A stretch of 64,000 nucleotides of DNA from Streptomyces albidoflavus (lineage in GTDB: Bacteria > Actinomycetota > Actinomycetes > Streptomycetales > Streptomycetaceae). The translations under genes were made by a program, and so were the position numbers. This document shows, piece by piece, positions 26,126 through 36,208 of the stretch. How positions within the stretch are numbered: the first letter of the stretch is position 1; the number at the start of each line of letters is the position of its first letter. The notes beneath the pieces were generated by a model, which did no database searches, was not told where the DNA came from, and saw nothing but the letters and a program-made list of their open reading frames with translations. The stretch spans positions 1 to 64,000 of the forward strand of contig NZ_JOII01000018.1 of the NCBI RefSeq assembly GCF_000719955.1, read 5' to 3'.

Positions 26126-27307
26126 CTACCAGCGCACCGGCAGCTCGTGCAGCCCGAACAGGATCCCGTCGTACTTGTAGGCGAGCTGGTCCTCGGGCAC
26201 GGCCAGCCGCAGCTCCGGGATGCGCTCGAAGAGCTTGCGGTAGGCGATCTCCATCTCGACCCGGACCAGGTTCTGGCCCAGGCACTGGTGGACGCCGTAG
26301 CCGAACGCCACGTGACGGCGCTCGGTGCGCTCCGGGTTGAAGGCGTGCGGGCAGCCGAACGCCTCGGTGTCGTGGTTGGCGGAGGCGAGCAGCGGCACGA
26401 TGCCCTCGCCCTTGCGGATGGTCTGGCCGGCGATCTCCACGTCGTCCACGGCGACGCGCAGGGCCACCATGTCGGCCACCGAGTGCAGGCGCAGCAGCTC
26501 CTCCACGAGCCGGTCGTCGCCGATCCACTCCCGGTGCGAGAGCAGCGTGACGACGCCGAGCCCGATGTTGTTCGCCGTGGTCTCGTGGCCCGCGATCAGC
26601 AGGAGCAGCAGGACGCCCGACAGTTCCTCGTCCGAGAGCTTGCCGGTCGACAGCAGGCGGCTGATGAGGTCCTCGCCGCGCCACTTCTTCTTGATGACGA
26701 TGAGCCGGTTGATGTACCGCAGGAGCTGCCGGGTGGCCTCGGCGCGCTCCTCGTCGGTCGAGGTGCGGATGGCGACCAGCGTGCGGGTGCGGGACTCGAA
26801 GAAGTCCCGGTCCGCCGACGGCACGCCCAGCAGCGCGGAGATGACCAGGGACGGTACGGGCAGCGCGAAGTCGTTCACCAGGTCCGCGGTGTTCCCGCCG
26901 GCCAGCATCGCGTCGATCCGCTCGTCCACGGTCCGTTCGATCGCCGGCCGCAGCTCACGGACGCGGCGCACGGTGAACTCGGGGATCAGCACCTTGCGGA
27001 AACGGTCGTGCTCGGGGGAGTCCAGACCGACGAACCAGCCGGGGATCTGCTCCTGCTTGGGCACCCCCATCGTCTCGCCGACGTTGGGGAAGCCCTCGTT
27101 GTCGGGGTTGGCGCTGATCCGGGGATGGGTGAGGACCGCGCGCACGTCCTCGTGCCGGGTCACCAGCCAGATCGGCCGGCCGTTCGGCAGGTGGGTCTGG
27201 ACCAGGCCGTTCTGCTTCCGGTGTTCGGCGTACTGGGACAGCGGCAGCGGTTCCCGGGGCGTGCGCCGTGGGAAGTCGACCACCGTCGGGCCGGGGCTGG
27301 TCGTCAT
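26126..27307 (-). CDS. fscP: Cytochrome P450 monooxygenase, exocyclic methyl oxidation
   Basis: A 393-residue P450. The I-helix is LLIAGHETTANN, the ExxR motif is ELLR, and the heme loop is FGYGVHQCLGQ with Cys near 341. In FR-008/candicidin the homologous enzyme oxidises the exocyclic methyl group of the macrolactone to a carboxylate. The frame runs up to 27391, but the first 28 residues are Arg/Gln-rich and the ATG at 27307 has GAGGAG at the right distance, so that start is used. The ferredoxin gene follows 46 nt later in the same direction. Confidence 0.92.
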   Translation of the reverse strand: MTTSPGPTVVDFPRRTPREPLPLSQYAEHRKQNGLVQTHLPNGRPIWLVTRHEDVRAVLTHPRISANPDNEGFPNVGETMGVPKQEQIPGWFVGLDSPEHDRFRKVLIPEFTVRRVRELRPAIERTVDERIDAMLAGGNTADLVNDFALPVPSLVISALLGVPSADRDFFESRTRTLVAIRTSTDEERAEATRQLLRYINRLIVIKKKWRGEDLISRLLSTGKLSDEELSGVLLLLLIAGHETTANNIGLGVVTLLSHREWIGDDRLVEELLRLHSVADMVALRVAVDDVEIAGQTIRKGEGIVPLLASANHDTEAFGCPHAFNPERTERRHVAFGYGVHQCLGQNLVRVEMEIAYRKLFERIPELRLAVPEDQLAYKYDGILFGLHELPVRW

Positions 27308-27401
27308 GTCCGCTCCTCGTTTCTCTTCCTGCGTCGGCTGGTGCCGCGCCCGGTCGGGCCGGCGGCGGGCGGTCTGCGCGGCCCGCTGCACGGGCCGTCG
27401 G

Positions 27402-28460
27402 TCAGCCCGCGCGGTAGAAGTCCCGGACGGCGCCGGTGATGTACTCCTGGTCGGCGGCGGTCAGCCCGGTGTGGGTGGGCAGGTACAGGCCGTCCTCGCT
27501 GAACCGGTGGGCGTTGAGCGTCGGCCACACCGGGTCGAGGTAGCCGGGCTGGCGGCTCATCGGCTTGAAGAACAGCCGGGTCTCGATGCCGCGTTCGTCC
27601 AGGTGAGCCCGGAGTTCCTCGCGGCGCTCGGCACGCAGGTCGTACATCCACAGGACGTCGCGGGCAGGCATCAGGGTGATGCCGGGCAGGTCCTTGAGCC
27701 CCGCGTCGTAGCGGGCCTCGATCTCCCGGCGGGTGGCGAGGATCTCGTCGAGCCGCTCGGTCTGGGCCAGGGCGACGGCGCCCTGCATGGCCGTCATCCG
27801 GTAGTTGTAGGCCAGTTTCTTGTGCAGGAAGCTGTGGTCGCGGGTGAAGGCCATCGCCCGCAGATGGGCCAGCTGTTCGGCGAGCCGGGGATCGTCGGTG
27901 AGGCAGACGCCCCCCTCGCCGGCCGTGATGATCTTGTTGGCGAAGAGCGAGAAGCAGGCGATGTCGCCGACCGGGCGGACCCCGTGCGCCTCCGCCGAGT
28001 CCTCCACCACCCGCAGGTTGTACTGCAGGGCGAGGTCCATCACGGCGTCCATGTCGCAGCGCCGGCCGTAGACGTGCACCGGCATGACCGCCCGGGTGCG
28101 CGGAGTGATCTTCTCCTCGATGCGGGTGACGTCGATGTTCAGGTCGTCGCCGCAGTCCACGAAGACCGGGGTGGCGCCGGTGTAGGTCACCGCCCACGCG
28201 GAGGCGACCATCGTGAACTCCGGCACGATCACCTCGTCACCCGGGCCGATGTTCAGCGCGCGCAGCGCCAGGGTGAGGGCGGCGGTGCCGGAGGAGCAGG
28301 CCACCCCGTGCGCCACGCCGTTCCACTCGGCGAAGGCTTCCTCGAAGCGCCGGACGTACGGTCCCTGGGAGGAGATCCAGCCGCCGGAGACGGCCTCGGA
28401 GACGTACTCCAGTTCCCGGCCGTCCAGAGCGGGCCGGGAGACGGGATGGGTGAAGGCCAT
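27402..28460 (-). CDS. fscMII: GDP-ketosugar aminotransferase for mycosamine (DegT/DnrJ/EryC1)
   Basis: A 352-residue PLP-dependent sugar aminotransferase. The PLP lysine lies in FANKIITAGEGG (near 175), and the N-terminal GGWISSQGPYVRRFEE is typical of the family. Homologues in nystatin, amphotericin and pimaricin clusters convert GDP-3-keto-6-deoxymannose to GDP-mycosamine. GAGGA precedes the ATG. fscMI lies upstream with a 54-nt gap and fscP follows after 94 nt, so the tailoring genes are probably co-transcribed. Confidence 0.92.
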   Translation of the reverse strand: MAFTHPVSRPALDGRELEYVSEAVSGGWISSQGPYVRRFEEAFAEWNGVAHGVACSSGTAALTLALRALNIGPGDEVIVPEFTMVASAWAVTYTGATPVFVDCGDDLNIDVTRIEEKITPRTRAVMPVHVYGRRCDMDAVMDLALQYNLRVVEDSAEAHGVRPVGDIACFSLFANKIITAGEGGVCLTDDPRLAEQLAHLRAMAFTRDHSFLHKKLAYNYRMTAMQGAVALAQTERLDEILATRREIEARYDAGLKDLPGITLMPARDVLWMYDLRAERREELRAHLDERGIETRLFFKPMSRQPGYLDPVWPTLNAHRFSEDGLYLPTHTGLTAADQEYITGAVRDFYRAG

Positions 28461-28514
28461 GGGGTCCTCGCTGCTGTCGGTCGATGGGTCAGGCGGCCTC
28501 GGGCGCGGCCGCTG

Positions 28515-29891
28515 TCATGCCGCCGGGAGCAGGCCGGTCACGAGATCGGCGGCGGCCGCACGGCCTCCGGCCGCCCGCTGCAGGGCGCCCAGGCGTTCGG
28601 CCTCGGTACGGAAGGCGGGGTCGGAGGTGACCCGGGTCAGCTTGTCCACCACGTCGTCGGGGTCGACGGTGTGCGGCTTGTCCAGGGTCAGGCTGATGCC
28701 GAAGTCGCGGCCCCGGACCGCCTGGTCGAAGCAGTCCACCCACAGGGGCCGCACGACCTGCGGCTTACCGAAGTAGACGCCCTCGTGGTAGGCGTTGCCG
28801 CCGCCGTGCGAGAAGAAGACGGAGACGTTCGGGTGGGCCAGCACGTCGAGCTGCGAGGGCACCCAGCTCTCCACCCGCAGGTTGTCCGGCAGCGACCCGG
28901 CCTCGGGCAGCAGGTGCTGCTGCTCCTTGGGCAGCTTCCACAGGAACTGGTGGGTGCCGGACATCCGCCGGGCCACCTCCACCAGCGCCGCGACCTCCTC
29001 GCGGGTGAGGCGGGTGATGGTGCCGAAGCCCATGTAGACCACCGACGACTGCGCGTCGAGCCACCTGGTGACCTCGTCGTCGTCCGGTGCCTCGGGCAGC
29101 GGCGGCAGCACGGCGCCCACCAGGCTCACCCGGTCCGGGATGTCGAAGGGGTAGTCCAGTTCCGCGACGGAGGAGCACACCACGGCGGCGGCCTCGTCGA
29201 CCCGGGTCATGGCGTTCGGCGGGGCGATGCCCAGCTCCTTGCGTATCGCGGCGTCCTCGCGCAGCAGTGCCGCCATGTCCGGGTGCAGGAACATGCCGAG
29301 CGTCCGCCACTTGAACAGCGTGTTGGCCAGCTTCTGCCGCACCGACATCCGCGCGGGCAGCCCCGAGTTGGGCACCGGGAAGCTCTTGGGGGTGTACGAG
29401 GCACCGAACGGGTTGTGCGAGGTCAGGACGTTGCTGGCGACGAACGGCACATTCAGCACGTACGGGATGCCCCGGGCCAGGGCCAGGTCGACGCCGAAGC
29501 CCGCGACGCAGTCGACGACCATCAGCGCCGGCCGGACCTCGTCGACGACCTGCTCCAGCTCGCGGTACTTGCGCGCCTGGAGCGCGGGCCGGTAGGACTG
29601 CCGGACGACCGCGCGGTGGGCCTTGAAGCGGGAGGACTGGGTGACCTCGCGGTACACCGCGTCGTCCCAGGTCACCGCCGACAGTTCGGGGACCACCTCG
29701 CCCAGCGAGGCGAACGACACCTTGGAGACGTCGGAGAGCGCCTCCACCTCCTCGCGCCGGTGCTCGTCGGTGGCGAACCACAGGTCCGGCACACCGCGCC
29801 GGGCAAGCTCCCCGGCCAGCACCAGCAACGGGTTGAGCAGCCCGCTCTCGGGGAGACTGACGAAGAGGATCGGCCGGGCGGCGGAGTCCAT
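28515..29891 (-). CDS. fscMI: Mycosaminyltransferase (GT1-like glycosyltransferase)
   Basis: A 458-residue GT-B fold enzyme that would move mycosamine from GDP-mycosamine onto the polyene aglycone. The N-terminal substrate half begins RPILFVSLPESGLLNPLL. The C-terminal sugar-nucleotide half carries FFSHGGGNAYHEG (near 360) and PLWVDCFDQA. The ATG at 29891 has AAAGGG upstream; the longer frame to 30020 adds only Pro/Arg-rich sequence. It is the first gene of the leftward tailoring run and faces fscRIV across a 312-nt divergent promoter region. Confidence 0.9.
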   Translation of the reverse strand: MDSAARPILFVSLPESGLLNPLLVLAGELARRGVPDLWFATDEHRREEVEALSDVSKVSFASLGEVVPELSAVTWDDAVYREVTQSSRFKAHRAVVRQSYRPALQARKYRELEQVVDEVRPALMVVDCVAGFGVDLALARGIPYVLNVPFVASNVLTSHNPFGASYTPKSFPVPNSGLPARMSVRQKLANTLFKWRTLGMFLHPDMAALLREDAAIRKELGIAPPNAMTRVDEAAAVVCSSVAELDYPFDIPDRVSLVGAVLPPLPEAPDDDEVTRWLDAQSSVVYMGFGTITRLTREEVAALVEVARRMSGTHQFLWKLPKEQQHLLPEAGSLPDNLRVESWVPSQLDVLAHPNVSVFFSHGGGNAYHEGVYFGKPQVVRPLWVDCFDQAVRGRDFGISLTLDKPHTVDPDDVVDKLTRVTSDPAFRTEAERLGALQRAAGGRAAAADLVTGLLPAA

Positions 29892-30203
29892 GGGAGCCCT
29901 TTCACGAAGTGACGGCGACAGTCGTCGCGGCCCGCCGGTCACGCGCGGACGGGCGCGGGGCGGTGGCGGATGCCGCCCGCCGGCCGGGCCGGACAGGGGC
30001 GGCCCCGACCGCACCACCACTTGATCTCACGTCCGGCACCGGGGAAATCCTTAGATTCGGCGCCGGGCCGCTGCGCCGGCCACCCGGGTATGCGTAGATG
30101 TGGGTCCGGTGGGGCAGGTGACCGGTCCCGGGGCGCCGCCCCGGGCCGTTCCGGTCCTGCCGGGCCGCCGTCCCTGGCCCCGTCCGACGCGAGGGAGAGC
30201 CCT
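29892..30203. promoter_or_regulatory. Divergent promoter region between fscMI and fscRIV
   Basis: 312 nt without a gene. It must hold promoters for leftward fscMI and rightward fscRIV. The clearest element is the PAS-LuxR-type operator at 30039-30054, listed separately. No confident -10/-35 pair was found. Confidence 0.6.
30039..30054 (+). promoter_or_regulatory. Candidate FscRI (PimM-type) operator
   Basis: CCGGGGAAATCCTTAG matches the PimM consensus CTVGGGAWWTCCCBAG at 14 of 16 positions, including the whole core GGGAAATCC. It lies in the divergent fscMI/fscRIV spacer, about 150 nt from each start codon, so FscRI could activate the tailoring operon, the LAL regulators or both. Confidence 0.6.
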
Positions 30204-33116
30204 GTGCCTCACCGGTCCCGTGCCGTGCCCCCGGCCCCGCCCCTCGTCGGCCGGGCCCACCAGCTCGACGTCCTCGCCCGGCACGCGGACGCCGCCCGCG
30301 CGGGAAGACCCCGCCTGGTGCTCCTGGACGGCCCCGCCGGAATCGGCAAGACCGCCCTGCTGCGCGCCGCCCTGGCCGAGGACGGCCCCCTCGCCGGCAT
30401 GACCACCCTGTACGGCTCCTGCCGCGCCGTCGACGTCGCCACGGGCTACAGCGGGGTCCGCGCCCTGTTCGGCGGACTCGGCCTGACCGGCCGCAAGGGC
30501 CGTACCTCGCCGCTCCTCGCCGGCGGCGCCCGGCGCGCGCTGCCTGCCCTCGCCGCCGACCCCGGGGAGCTGGACGCAGACCCCGGCAGCACCTTCTCCG
30601 TCCTCCAGGGCCTGTACTGGCTCGCGGCCAACCTCATGGCGGACGGCCCCCTGGTGCTCGTCCTCGACGACGTCCACTGGTGCGACGAGCGGTCCCTGCG
30701 CTGGCTCGACTTCCTGCTGCGCCGCGCGGACGGCCTGCCGCTGCTCGTCGTCGCCGCCCACCGCACCGGCACCGGCCTCACCGCTCCCGACGCCCTCGCC
30801 GACCTGGTCGCCCACCACCTGCCGGCCTCACTCGGGCTCGGCCCGCTGGACACCGCCGAGGTGGCGGAGCTGACCGCCCACTCCTTCCCGGAGCAGGACC
30901 CCCTGCCGTCGTTCGTCGGCCGCCTCCTCTCCGTGACCGGCGGCAGCCCGCTGGAGATCGTCCGGCTCCTGCGCGACCTGCGCTCCGCCGGACTGGGCCC
31001 CGACGACACCGGGACGGCACGCCTCGCCCAGGCCGGCGGGAAGGTCGTCGCCGCCTCCGTCCGGGGTGTGCTGGAACACCAGCCGGACTGGGTGCGCCAG
31101 GTCGCGCGTGCCGTGGCCGTGCTCGGCGACGAGGACCCGACGTACCTGGCCGCCCTCGGCAGGGTCTCCGTCGTCCACGTGGAGGAGGCCGTGGAGATCC
31201 TGCGCGACGCCGGGCTGATCCACCCCGGCCACCTGGAGCTCTCCCACGACCTGGTGCGCGCCGCGGTCCTCGACGCCGTCGGCGCGTCGGGCGTCGCCGT
31301 CCTGCGCAGACGCGCCGCCCGGCTCCTCAGCGACGTCGGACGGTCCCCCGAGGAGATCGCCACGCAGCTGCTGCTGGTCCCGGGCACCCCCGACGACTGG
31401 GCGGTCTCCGTGCTCCGGGACGCCGCCGCCCAGGCCGAACAGCGCGGCGCCTGTGAGGCCGCCGCCCGCTACCTGGAGCGCGTACGTGAGGCCGAGCCGA
31501 AGGACCCCGACGTCCTCTCCCGGCTCGGCAAGGCGCTGGCCGAGACCGACCCGGCCCGCTCGGTGACCCTGCTGCACGAGGCCCACTCCCTGACCACGGA
31601 CGTCCGCGCCCGTGCCGCCACAGCGGTCCAGCTGGGCCTGACCTGCCTTGCCGTGCAGCAGTCGCCGGACGGTGCCCGGGCCCTCACCGAGGCGCTGGAC
31701 GCCCTCGACGCCGAGCTGGGTCCCGAGCCCGAACCCGCCGACCGTGAACTGCGCACCCTCACGGAGTCGGCTCTGCTGATCGTAGGCTCCGACGAGAAGG
31801 CCACCCTGCCCGACATCCTGCGCCGGACCGACGGCCTCACCCCACAGCCGGGGGACACCCCCGCCCAACGTCAGCAACTCGCCATGCTGAGTGTGCTCTC
31901 CGCCGCCGAGGGCGGGGGAGCGGAGGAGACCGTGGGCCGGGCCCGCCGCGCGCTGCGCGCCCCCGGGGTTCCGCTGGGCGTCTGGTCACTGCTGCCCACC
32001 TCGCTCGCCCTGTCGCTGGCCGACGAGAACGAGGCCGCCGAGGAGGTCCTGGAGACCGTGCTGCGCGGCAGCGGCGACACCGCCGCGGTCTGGACGTACG
32101 TGCTCGCGCTCTCCACCCGGTCGCTGTTCCGCCTGGAGAACGGGGCGGTGTCGGACGCGATGGCCGACGCGCAGACCGCGCTGGAGATCCTCGGCCAGGA
32201 ACGCTGGGGCGACACCGCCACGATGCCGCACACGGCGTACGCCTCCGTCCTCACCGAGCGGGGTGATCCGGGGCGCGCGCTGGAGGCGCTGGACGCCATC
32301 AAACGCCCCCACCTGGACCGTTTCGTCTGGGAGTACCACTGGTACCTGATGGCGCGTGGCCGGGCGCTTGCCGCCGACGGCGACCTGGACGGAGCCCTGG
32401 AGGTCTTCGGGTCCTGCGGCGCCTCGATGGCGGAGGCCGGACTCACCAACCCGGTCCTCGCGCCGTGGTGGCTGGAGACGGCCTGTCTGCTGGGCGAGGC
32501 CGGACGTGGCGAGGAGGCGGGGCGGGCCGCCGCGCACGGCACCCGGCTCGCGGAACGCTGGGGCACCCGCCGTGCCCTGGGGTACGCCGCGCTCGCCCGG
32601 GGCGCGGCGGCGCGCGGCACGGCGCGCACCGGGGCGCTGCGGGAGGCGGTCGCCCTGCTGGCGGACTCGCCCGCGCGGAGCGGGCACGCCCGCGGCCTGT
32701 TGCTGCTGGGACGCGCCCTGGTGGAGGACGGGGCCGTGCGGGAGGGCCGGGAGCATCTACGGGAGGCCGTCGGGCTGGCCCGGCGGTGCGGGTGCGTCGC
32801 CCTCGCCCGGCGCGCCCGCGACGAGCTGATCGCGGCCGGCGGGCGGATGCGCGAGGTCACCGCCTCACCGCTGGACATGCTCACCGGCACCGAGCGCACC
32901 GTGGCCGGGCTGGTCGCCTCGGGCGCCGGCAACCGCGAAGTGGCGGAATCCCTCTTCGTCACCGTGCGGACCGTGGAACTCCACCTCACCAGCGTCTACC
33001 GGAAACTGGGAGTCGCCCGCCGGGCCGATCTGACCGAGGCCCTGCGCGAGGCCGGCGCCACCGCCCGGCCGGCTGCGGAGAGGCGGCCGGGACATGCGAA
33101 GCGGAGAAATCCATAG
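30204..33116 (+). CDS. fscRIV: LAL-family LuxR transcriptional activator FscRIV
   Basis: A 970-residue large ATP-binding LuxR regulator. Walker A is intact (DGPAGIGKTALL, Lys near 48), Walker B is LVLVLDDVHWCD (near 153), and a long alpha-helical middle and a C-terminal LuxR helix-turn-helix follow (TGTERTVAGLVASG through VRTVELHLTSVYRKLGV, about 892-945). It is expected to activate candicidin genes. Start GTG at 30204 was chosen because GAGGGAG lies just before it; the longer frame from 29970 runs through promoter DNA. Of the three LAL proteins here, this one alone has a canonical P-loop lysine and threonine. Confidence 0.9.
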   Translation: MPHRSRAVPPAPPLVGRAHQLDVLARHADAARAGRPRLVLLDGPAGIGKTALLRAALAEDGPLAGMTTLYGSCRAVDVATGYSGVRALFGGLGLTGRKGRTSPLLAGGARRALPALAADPGELDADPGSTFSVLQGLYWLAANLMADGPLVLVLDDVHWCDERSLRWLDFLLRRADGLPLLVVAAHRTGTGLTAPDALADLVAHHLPASLGLGPLDTAEVAELTAHSFPEQDPLPSFVGRLLSVTGGSPLEIVRLLRDLRSAGLGPDDTGTARLAQAGGKVVAASVRGVLEHQPDWVRQVARAVAVLGDEDPTYLAALGRVSVVHVEEAVEILRDAGLIHPGHLELSHDLVRAAVLDAVGASGVAVLRRRAARLLSDVGRSPEEIATQLLLVPGTPDDWAVSVLRDAAAQAEQRGACEAAARYLERVREAEPKDPDVLSRLGKALAETDPARSVTLLHEAHSLTTDVRARAATAVQLGLTCLAVQQSPDGARALTEALDALDAELGPEPEPADRELRTLTESALLIVGSDEKATLPDILRRTDGLTPQPGDTPAQRQQLAMLSVLSAAEGGGAEETVGRARRALRAPGVPLGVWSLLPTSLALSLADENEAAEEVLETVLRGSGDTAAVWTYVLALSTRSLFRLENGAVSDAMADAQTALEILGQERWGDTATMPHTAYASVLTERGDPGRALEALDAIKRPHLDRFVWEYHWYLMARGRALAADGDLDGALEVFGSCGASMAEAGLTNPVLAPWWLETACLLGEAGRGEEAGRAAAHGTRLAERWGTRRALGYAALARGAAARGTARTGALREAVALLADSPARSGHARGLLLLGRALVEDGAVREGREHLREAVGLARRCGCVALARRARDELIAAGGRMREVTASPLDMLTGTERTVAGLVASGAGNREVAESLFVTVRTVELHLTSVYRKLGVARRADLTEALREAGATARPAAERRPGHAKRRNP

Positions 33117-33162
33117 GAAGAACAGTGGGTTACAGACGCCCACCTGCTGCACTGCGCAAATG

Positions 33163-33168
33163 TATGAT
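33163..33168 (+). promoter_or_regulatory. -10-like TATGAT immediately before fscRIII
   Basis: TATGAT ends 6 nt before the fscRIII ATG, where transcription would begin at or next to the A of the start codon. There is no Shine-Dalgarno sequence in between, so the message could be leaderless. No good -35 hexamer is seen at the usual distance. Confidence 0.35.
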
Positions 33169-33174
33169 CTTCAC

Positions 33175-36100
33175 ATGCCGCCCATCGAGCTCCCGCTCCT
33201 GGAGCGCGACCGCGAACTGGCCGCCCTCTCCGCCGTCATCGGCGAGCTCGGATCCGGCCGTCCCGCGGTGGTGACGGTGACCGGAGAACCGGGGCTCGGC
33301 CAGAACGATCTGCTGCGCTGGGCGGCCGCGTACGCCACCGACGCCGGACTGCGCGTCCTCAGCGCCCACGCCACCCCCGCCGAACACGAGGTGCGGTACG
33401 GCGTGGTGGCCCAGCTCCTCGCGGAGGAGAACCGCGCACTCGCCCCGCGCCTCTTCCTCACCGACGAGCAGCCCGGCGGGCTGCCGGGCCTCAACGGCCT
33501 GCTCAGCGCCGTCCGCGACCGGCCCACCCTGCTCGTGGTACGCGACACCCAGTGGCTCGACCCGGCCTCCCTGCGCTGGCTGGAAGCCCTCGCCCGGCGG
33601 CTGCCCCGCGCCCCGGTCGCCCTGCTCACCAGCACCACCGGCACCGCCCTGACCCGGCCCGAGTGGAGCGTCGGCACCCCCCTGACCGGACTGGCCACCA
33701 CCATCGAGCTGGCGCTGCCGCCCCTCACCTCCGGCGGCACCGCCACCGCCGTCCTGCGGGCCTTCGGCGCCCCGGGGGACCCCGCCTTCACCGAGGCCCT
33801 CGCCGAGGCGACCCGGGGCATCCCGGCCGTCGTCCACGACGTGCTGGACCGTTTCGCCCGCGCGGGGCACAGTCCCCGGGCCGACCGGATCGACCCCCTG
33901 CGCGCCCTGACCGCGGAGGTCGTCGGCGACCACGCCACCCGCGCCCTCAGCGACCTGCGCGACCCGGCCGCCGTCGACGCCCTGCGCGCCCTCGCCGTCT
34001 GCGGCGACCTCCTCGACTTCCCCCTCGTCTGCACGCTCGCCGGACCGCACTCCGTCTCCGAGTCCCGCCTGCGCGCCGCCCTGGCGGCCAGCGGCCTGAC
34101 CACCCTGCGCGACGGCCACCCCCGGGTCCAGGACGCCGTCGTACGCGCCCGCGTCCTGGAGGAGATGCCCGCAGCGGACCGGGCCGAGCTGTACGCACGC
34201 GCCGCCGGGCTCGCCCAGCGCGTCGCCGCCGACGACCAGGGCATAGCCGACCTGCTGCTGCTGGCCCGCCCCGTCGGCGACCCCTGGGCCGTCGACACCC
34301 TGCGGCGGGGCTTCACCTCCGCGCTGCGCGGCAGCCGCCGCGACCTCGCCGTCGCCTACCTCGCACGCGCCCTGGACGAACCAATGGCCGCCGAGGACCG
34401 CGCCCGGATCGAGTTCCAGCTGGCCTCCGTGGAGATGGTCACCGCCCCCACGGCCGCCGAACGCCGCCTGGGCGGGCTCATCCGGGCCACCCGGCCCGGC
34501 CCCGGCGCCGGACTGCGGGCCCGCGCCACCGACCTGTGCCTCCTCGGCGGAGACACCCGCGCGGCCCGCCACGCCCTCGCCGGAGCCATCGACTCGGCCC
34601 CGGCCGCCCCCGAACCACGACGTGGCCCGACCGGCGCCCCGGCCCTCCCGCCCGAGGCGAAGCCCCCCTCGACTCCCCGCACCCACCTCGTCCCTCACCG
34701 CCCCTACGCGGGCACCCCGCCCGGCGCCACCGGGCCGGGCGGTAGAAGATCCGCCGCGCCGGGCCTTCCCGGCACCCCCCGCGCCCACGACGCCCCCCGC
34801 TCGCCCGGCCCCGAGGCCGCAGGACGACCGGACACCGCCGGACCGGACGAGGACCCGGCCGTCGCCGAACGGCACGAACTGACCGTCCTGTGCCGCGTCG
34901 CCTCCTTCCTCCGCCACGACGACGCCGACCTCGACGTCCTCCCCGTCCCCGCCCTGCCCGACGCGGTGCACAACCCGGCCGTCGCGGGGGTCTGGGCCTG
35001 GGAACACGGCGTGGCCGGCGTCCACCGCGAGGAAGTACGCAGACTCGCCCGCTCCGCCTTCGTCCCCGCCGCCACCGGCCGCCCGCTCCTCGTCGTACCC
35101 CGGCTGCTCGGCTGCCGCGCCCTCCTGCTCACCGACGACGGCGACGAGGCGGAGAACCACCTCGGTGCCCTGCTCGACGAGTCCCACCGGGAGCGCGCGG
35201 CGATCTCGGTCGCCCACATCCTCACCGTCCGCGCCGAGCTGCACATCCGCCACGGCCGCCCCGACGCCGCCGCCCGTGACCTGGCCGCCGCCCAGGCGGA
35301 ACTCCCGCTGGACCGCCTCCACCCGCTCTTCCTCCCGTACTGGCTCGCCCTGAGCATGATCACCGATCTGCAGAACGGCCACACCGAACGGGCCCGCGAG
35401 ACCGCCGCCCGGCCGCTGCCGCCGCTCGCCCACGAGAGCGCCACCACCGCCCAACTGCTCTTCGCCCGGGGGGTGCTGGCCCGCACGGACGACGAGCCCC
35501 ACCAGGCCAGGGAACACTTCCGCGCCTGCGGTCGCTGGCTCCTGCGGCACGGCTGCGCCAACCCCGCCGTCCAGCCCTGGCGCTCCCTCGCCGCCGAGGC
35601 CGCCCACACCCTCGGCGACACCGAGGAGGCCGCCAGGCTGGTCGACGAGGAAGTCCGCCTCGCCCGCCGCTGGGGCGCCGCCGCCCCGCTCGGCCGCGCC
35701 CAGCTCAGCCTCGCCGTCGTCACCGAGGAGAACCGGGTCGAAAACCTCCGCGCCGCCGTCACCACCCTCAGCGCGGCATCGGCCCGCACCGCCTACACCC
35801 GGGCCGTCATCGAACTGGCCGCCGCCGAACGCGAGGAGAACGAGCGCCGGACCGCCGTCGCCCTCGGCCCGGCCGCCACGGTGCTCCCGCCGGTCGCCCC
35901 ACCCCCCGGTCCGCACGTCCCCTCCGCGGCGGCCAGGCCCCCCGGCCCGCGCCCGGCGGTGCTGACCGGCCGGCGGACCGCGAAGGCCCCGGGCCACGAC
36001 GCGGCCGTCTGGCACGGCCTGACCACCGTCGAACGGGAGACCGCGGCCCTCGCAGCCCAGGGCCTGGGCAACCGGGAGATCGCCACGGAACTCGCCGTGA

Positions 36101-36204
36101 CCACGCGCGCCGTGGAGCTGCGCCTCAGCGGCGTCTACCGCAAACTCCGCATCCGCGGACGTGAGGAACTGCGCGCACTCGTACAAGAAGCGGAGGGCAG
36201 CTGA
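33175..36204 (+). CDS. fscRIII: LAL-family LuxR regulator FscRIII with degenerate P-loop
   Basis: A 1009-residue LAL protein with a C-terminal LuxR helix-turn-helix ([14 protein letters not shown] to [14 protein letters not shown]). The Walker A site reads [11 protein letters not shown] (residues ~38-48): the ATP-binding Lys and Thr are Gln and Asn. Walker B reads LLVVRDTQW, with Arg for the first Asp, so ATP binding or hydrolysis is probably lost. Two Pro/Arg/Ala-rich low-complexity stretches interrupt it (about residues 478-563 and 899-945) and are likely disordered linkers. ATG at 33175 was chosen; other in-frame ATGs at 33094 and 33160 are possible. fscRII begins 5 nt after its stop, so the two are translationally coupled. 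Gene identity is by position and family. Confidence 0.88.
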   Translation: MPPIELPLLERDRELAALSAVIGELGSGRPAVVTVTGEPGLGQNDLLRWAAAYATDAGLRVLSAHATPAEHEVRYGVVAQLLAEENRALAPRLFLTDEQPGGLPGLNGLLSAVRDRPTLLVVRDTQWLDPASLRWLEALARRLPRAPVALLTSTTGTALTRPEWSVGTPLTGLATTIELALPPLTSGGTATAVLRAFGAPGDPAFTEALAEATRGIPAVVHDVLDRFARAGHSPRADRIDPLRALTAEVVGDHATRALSDLRDPAAVDALRALAVCGDLLDFPLVCTLAGPHSVSESRLRAALAASGLTTLRDGHPRVQDAVVRARVLEEMPAADRAELYARAAGLAQRVAADDQGIADLLLLARPVGDPWAVDTLRRGFTSALRGSRRDLAVAYLARALDEPMAAEDRARIEFQLASVEMVTAPTAAERRLGGLIRATRPGPGAGLRARATDLCLLGGDTRAARHALAGAIDSAPAAPEPRRGPTGAPALPPEAKPPSTPRTHLVPHRPYAGTPPGATGPGGRRSAAPGLPGTPRAHDAPRSPGPEAAGRPDTAGPDEDPAVAERHELTVLCRVASFLRHDDADLDVLPVPALPDAVHNPAVAGVWAWEHGVAGVHREEVRRLARSAFVPAATGRPLLVVPRLLGCRALLLTDDGDEAENHLGALLDESHRERAAISVAHILTVRAELHIRHGRPDAAARDLAAAQAELPLDRLHPLFLPYWLALSMITDLQNGHTERARETAARPLPPLAHESATTAQLLFARGVLARTDDEPHQAREHFRACGRWLLRHGCANPAVQPWRSLAAEAAHTLGDTEEAARLVDEEVRLARRWGAAAPLGRAQLSLAVVTEENRVENLRAAVTTLSAASARTAYTRAVIELAAAEREENERRTAVALGPAATVLPPVAPPPGPHVPSAAARPPGPRPAVLTGRRTAKAPGHDAAVWHGLTTVERETAALAAQGLGNREIATELAVTTRAVELRLSGVYRKLRIRGREELRALVQEAEGS

Positions 36205-36208
36205 TCGC

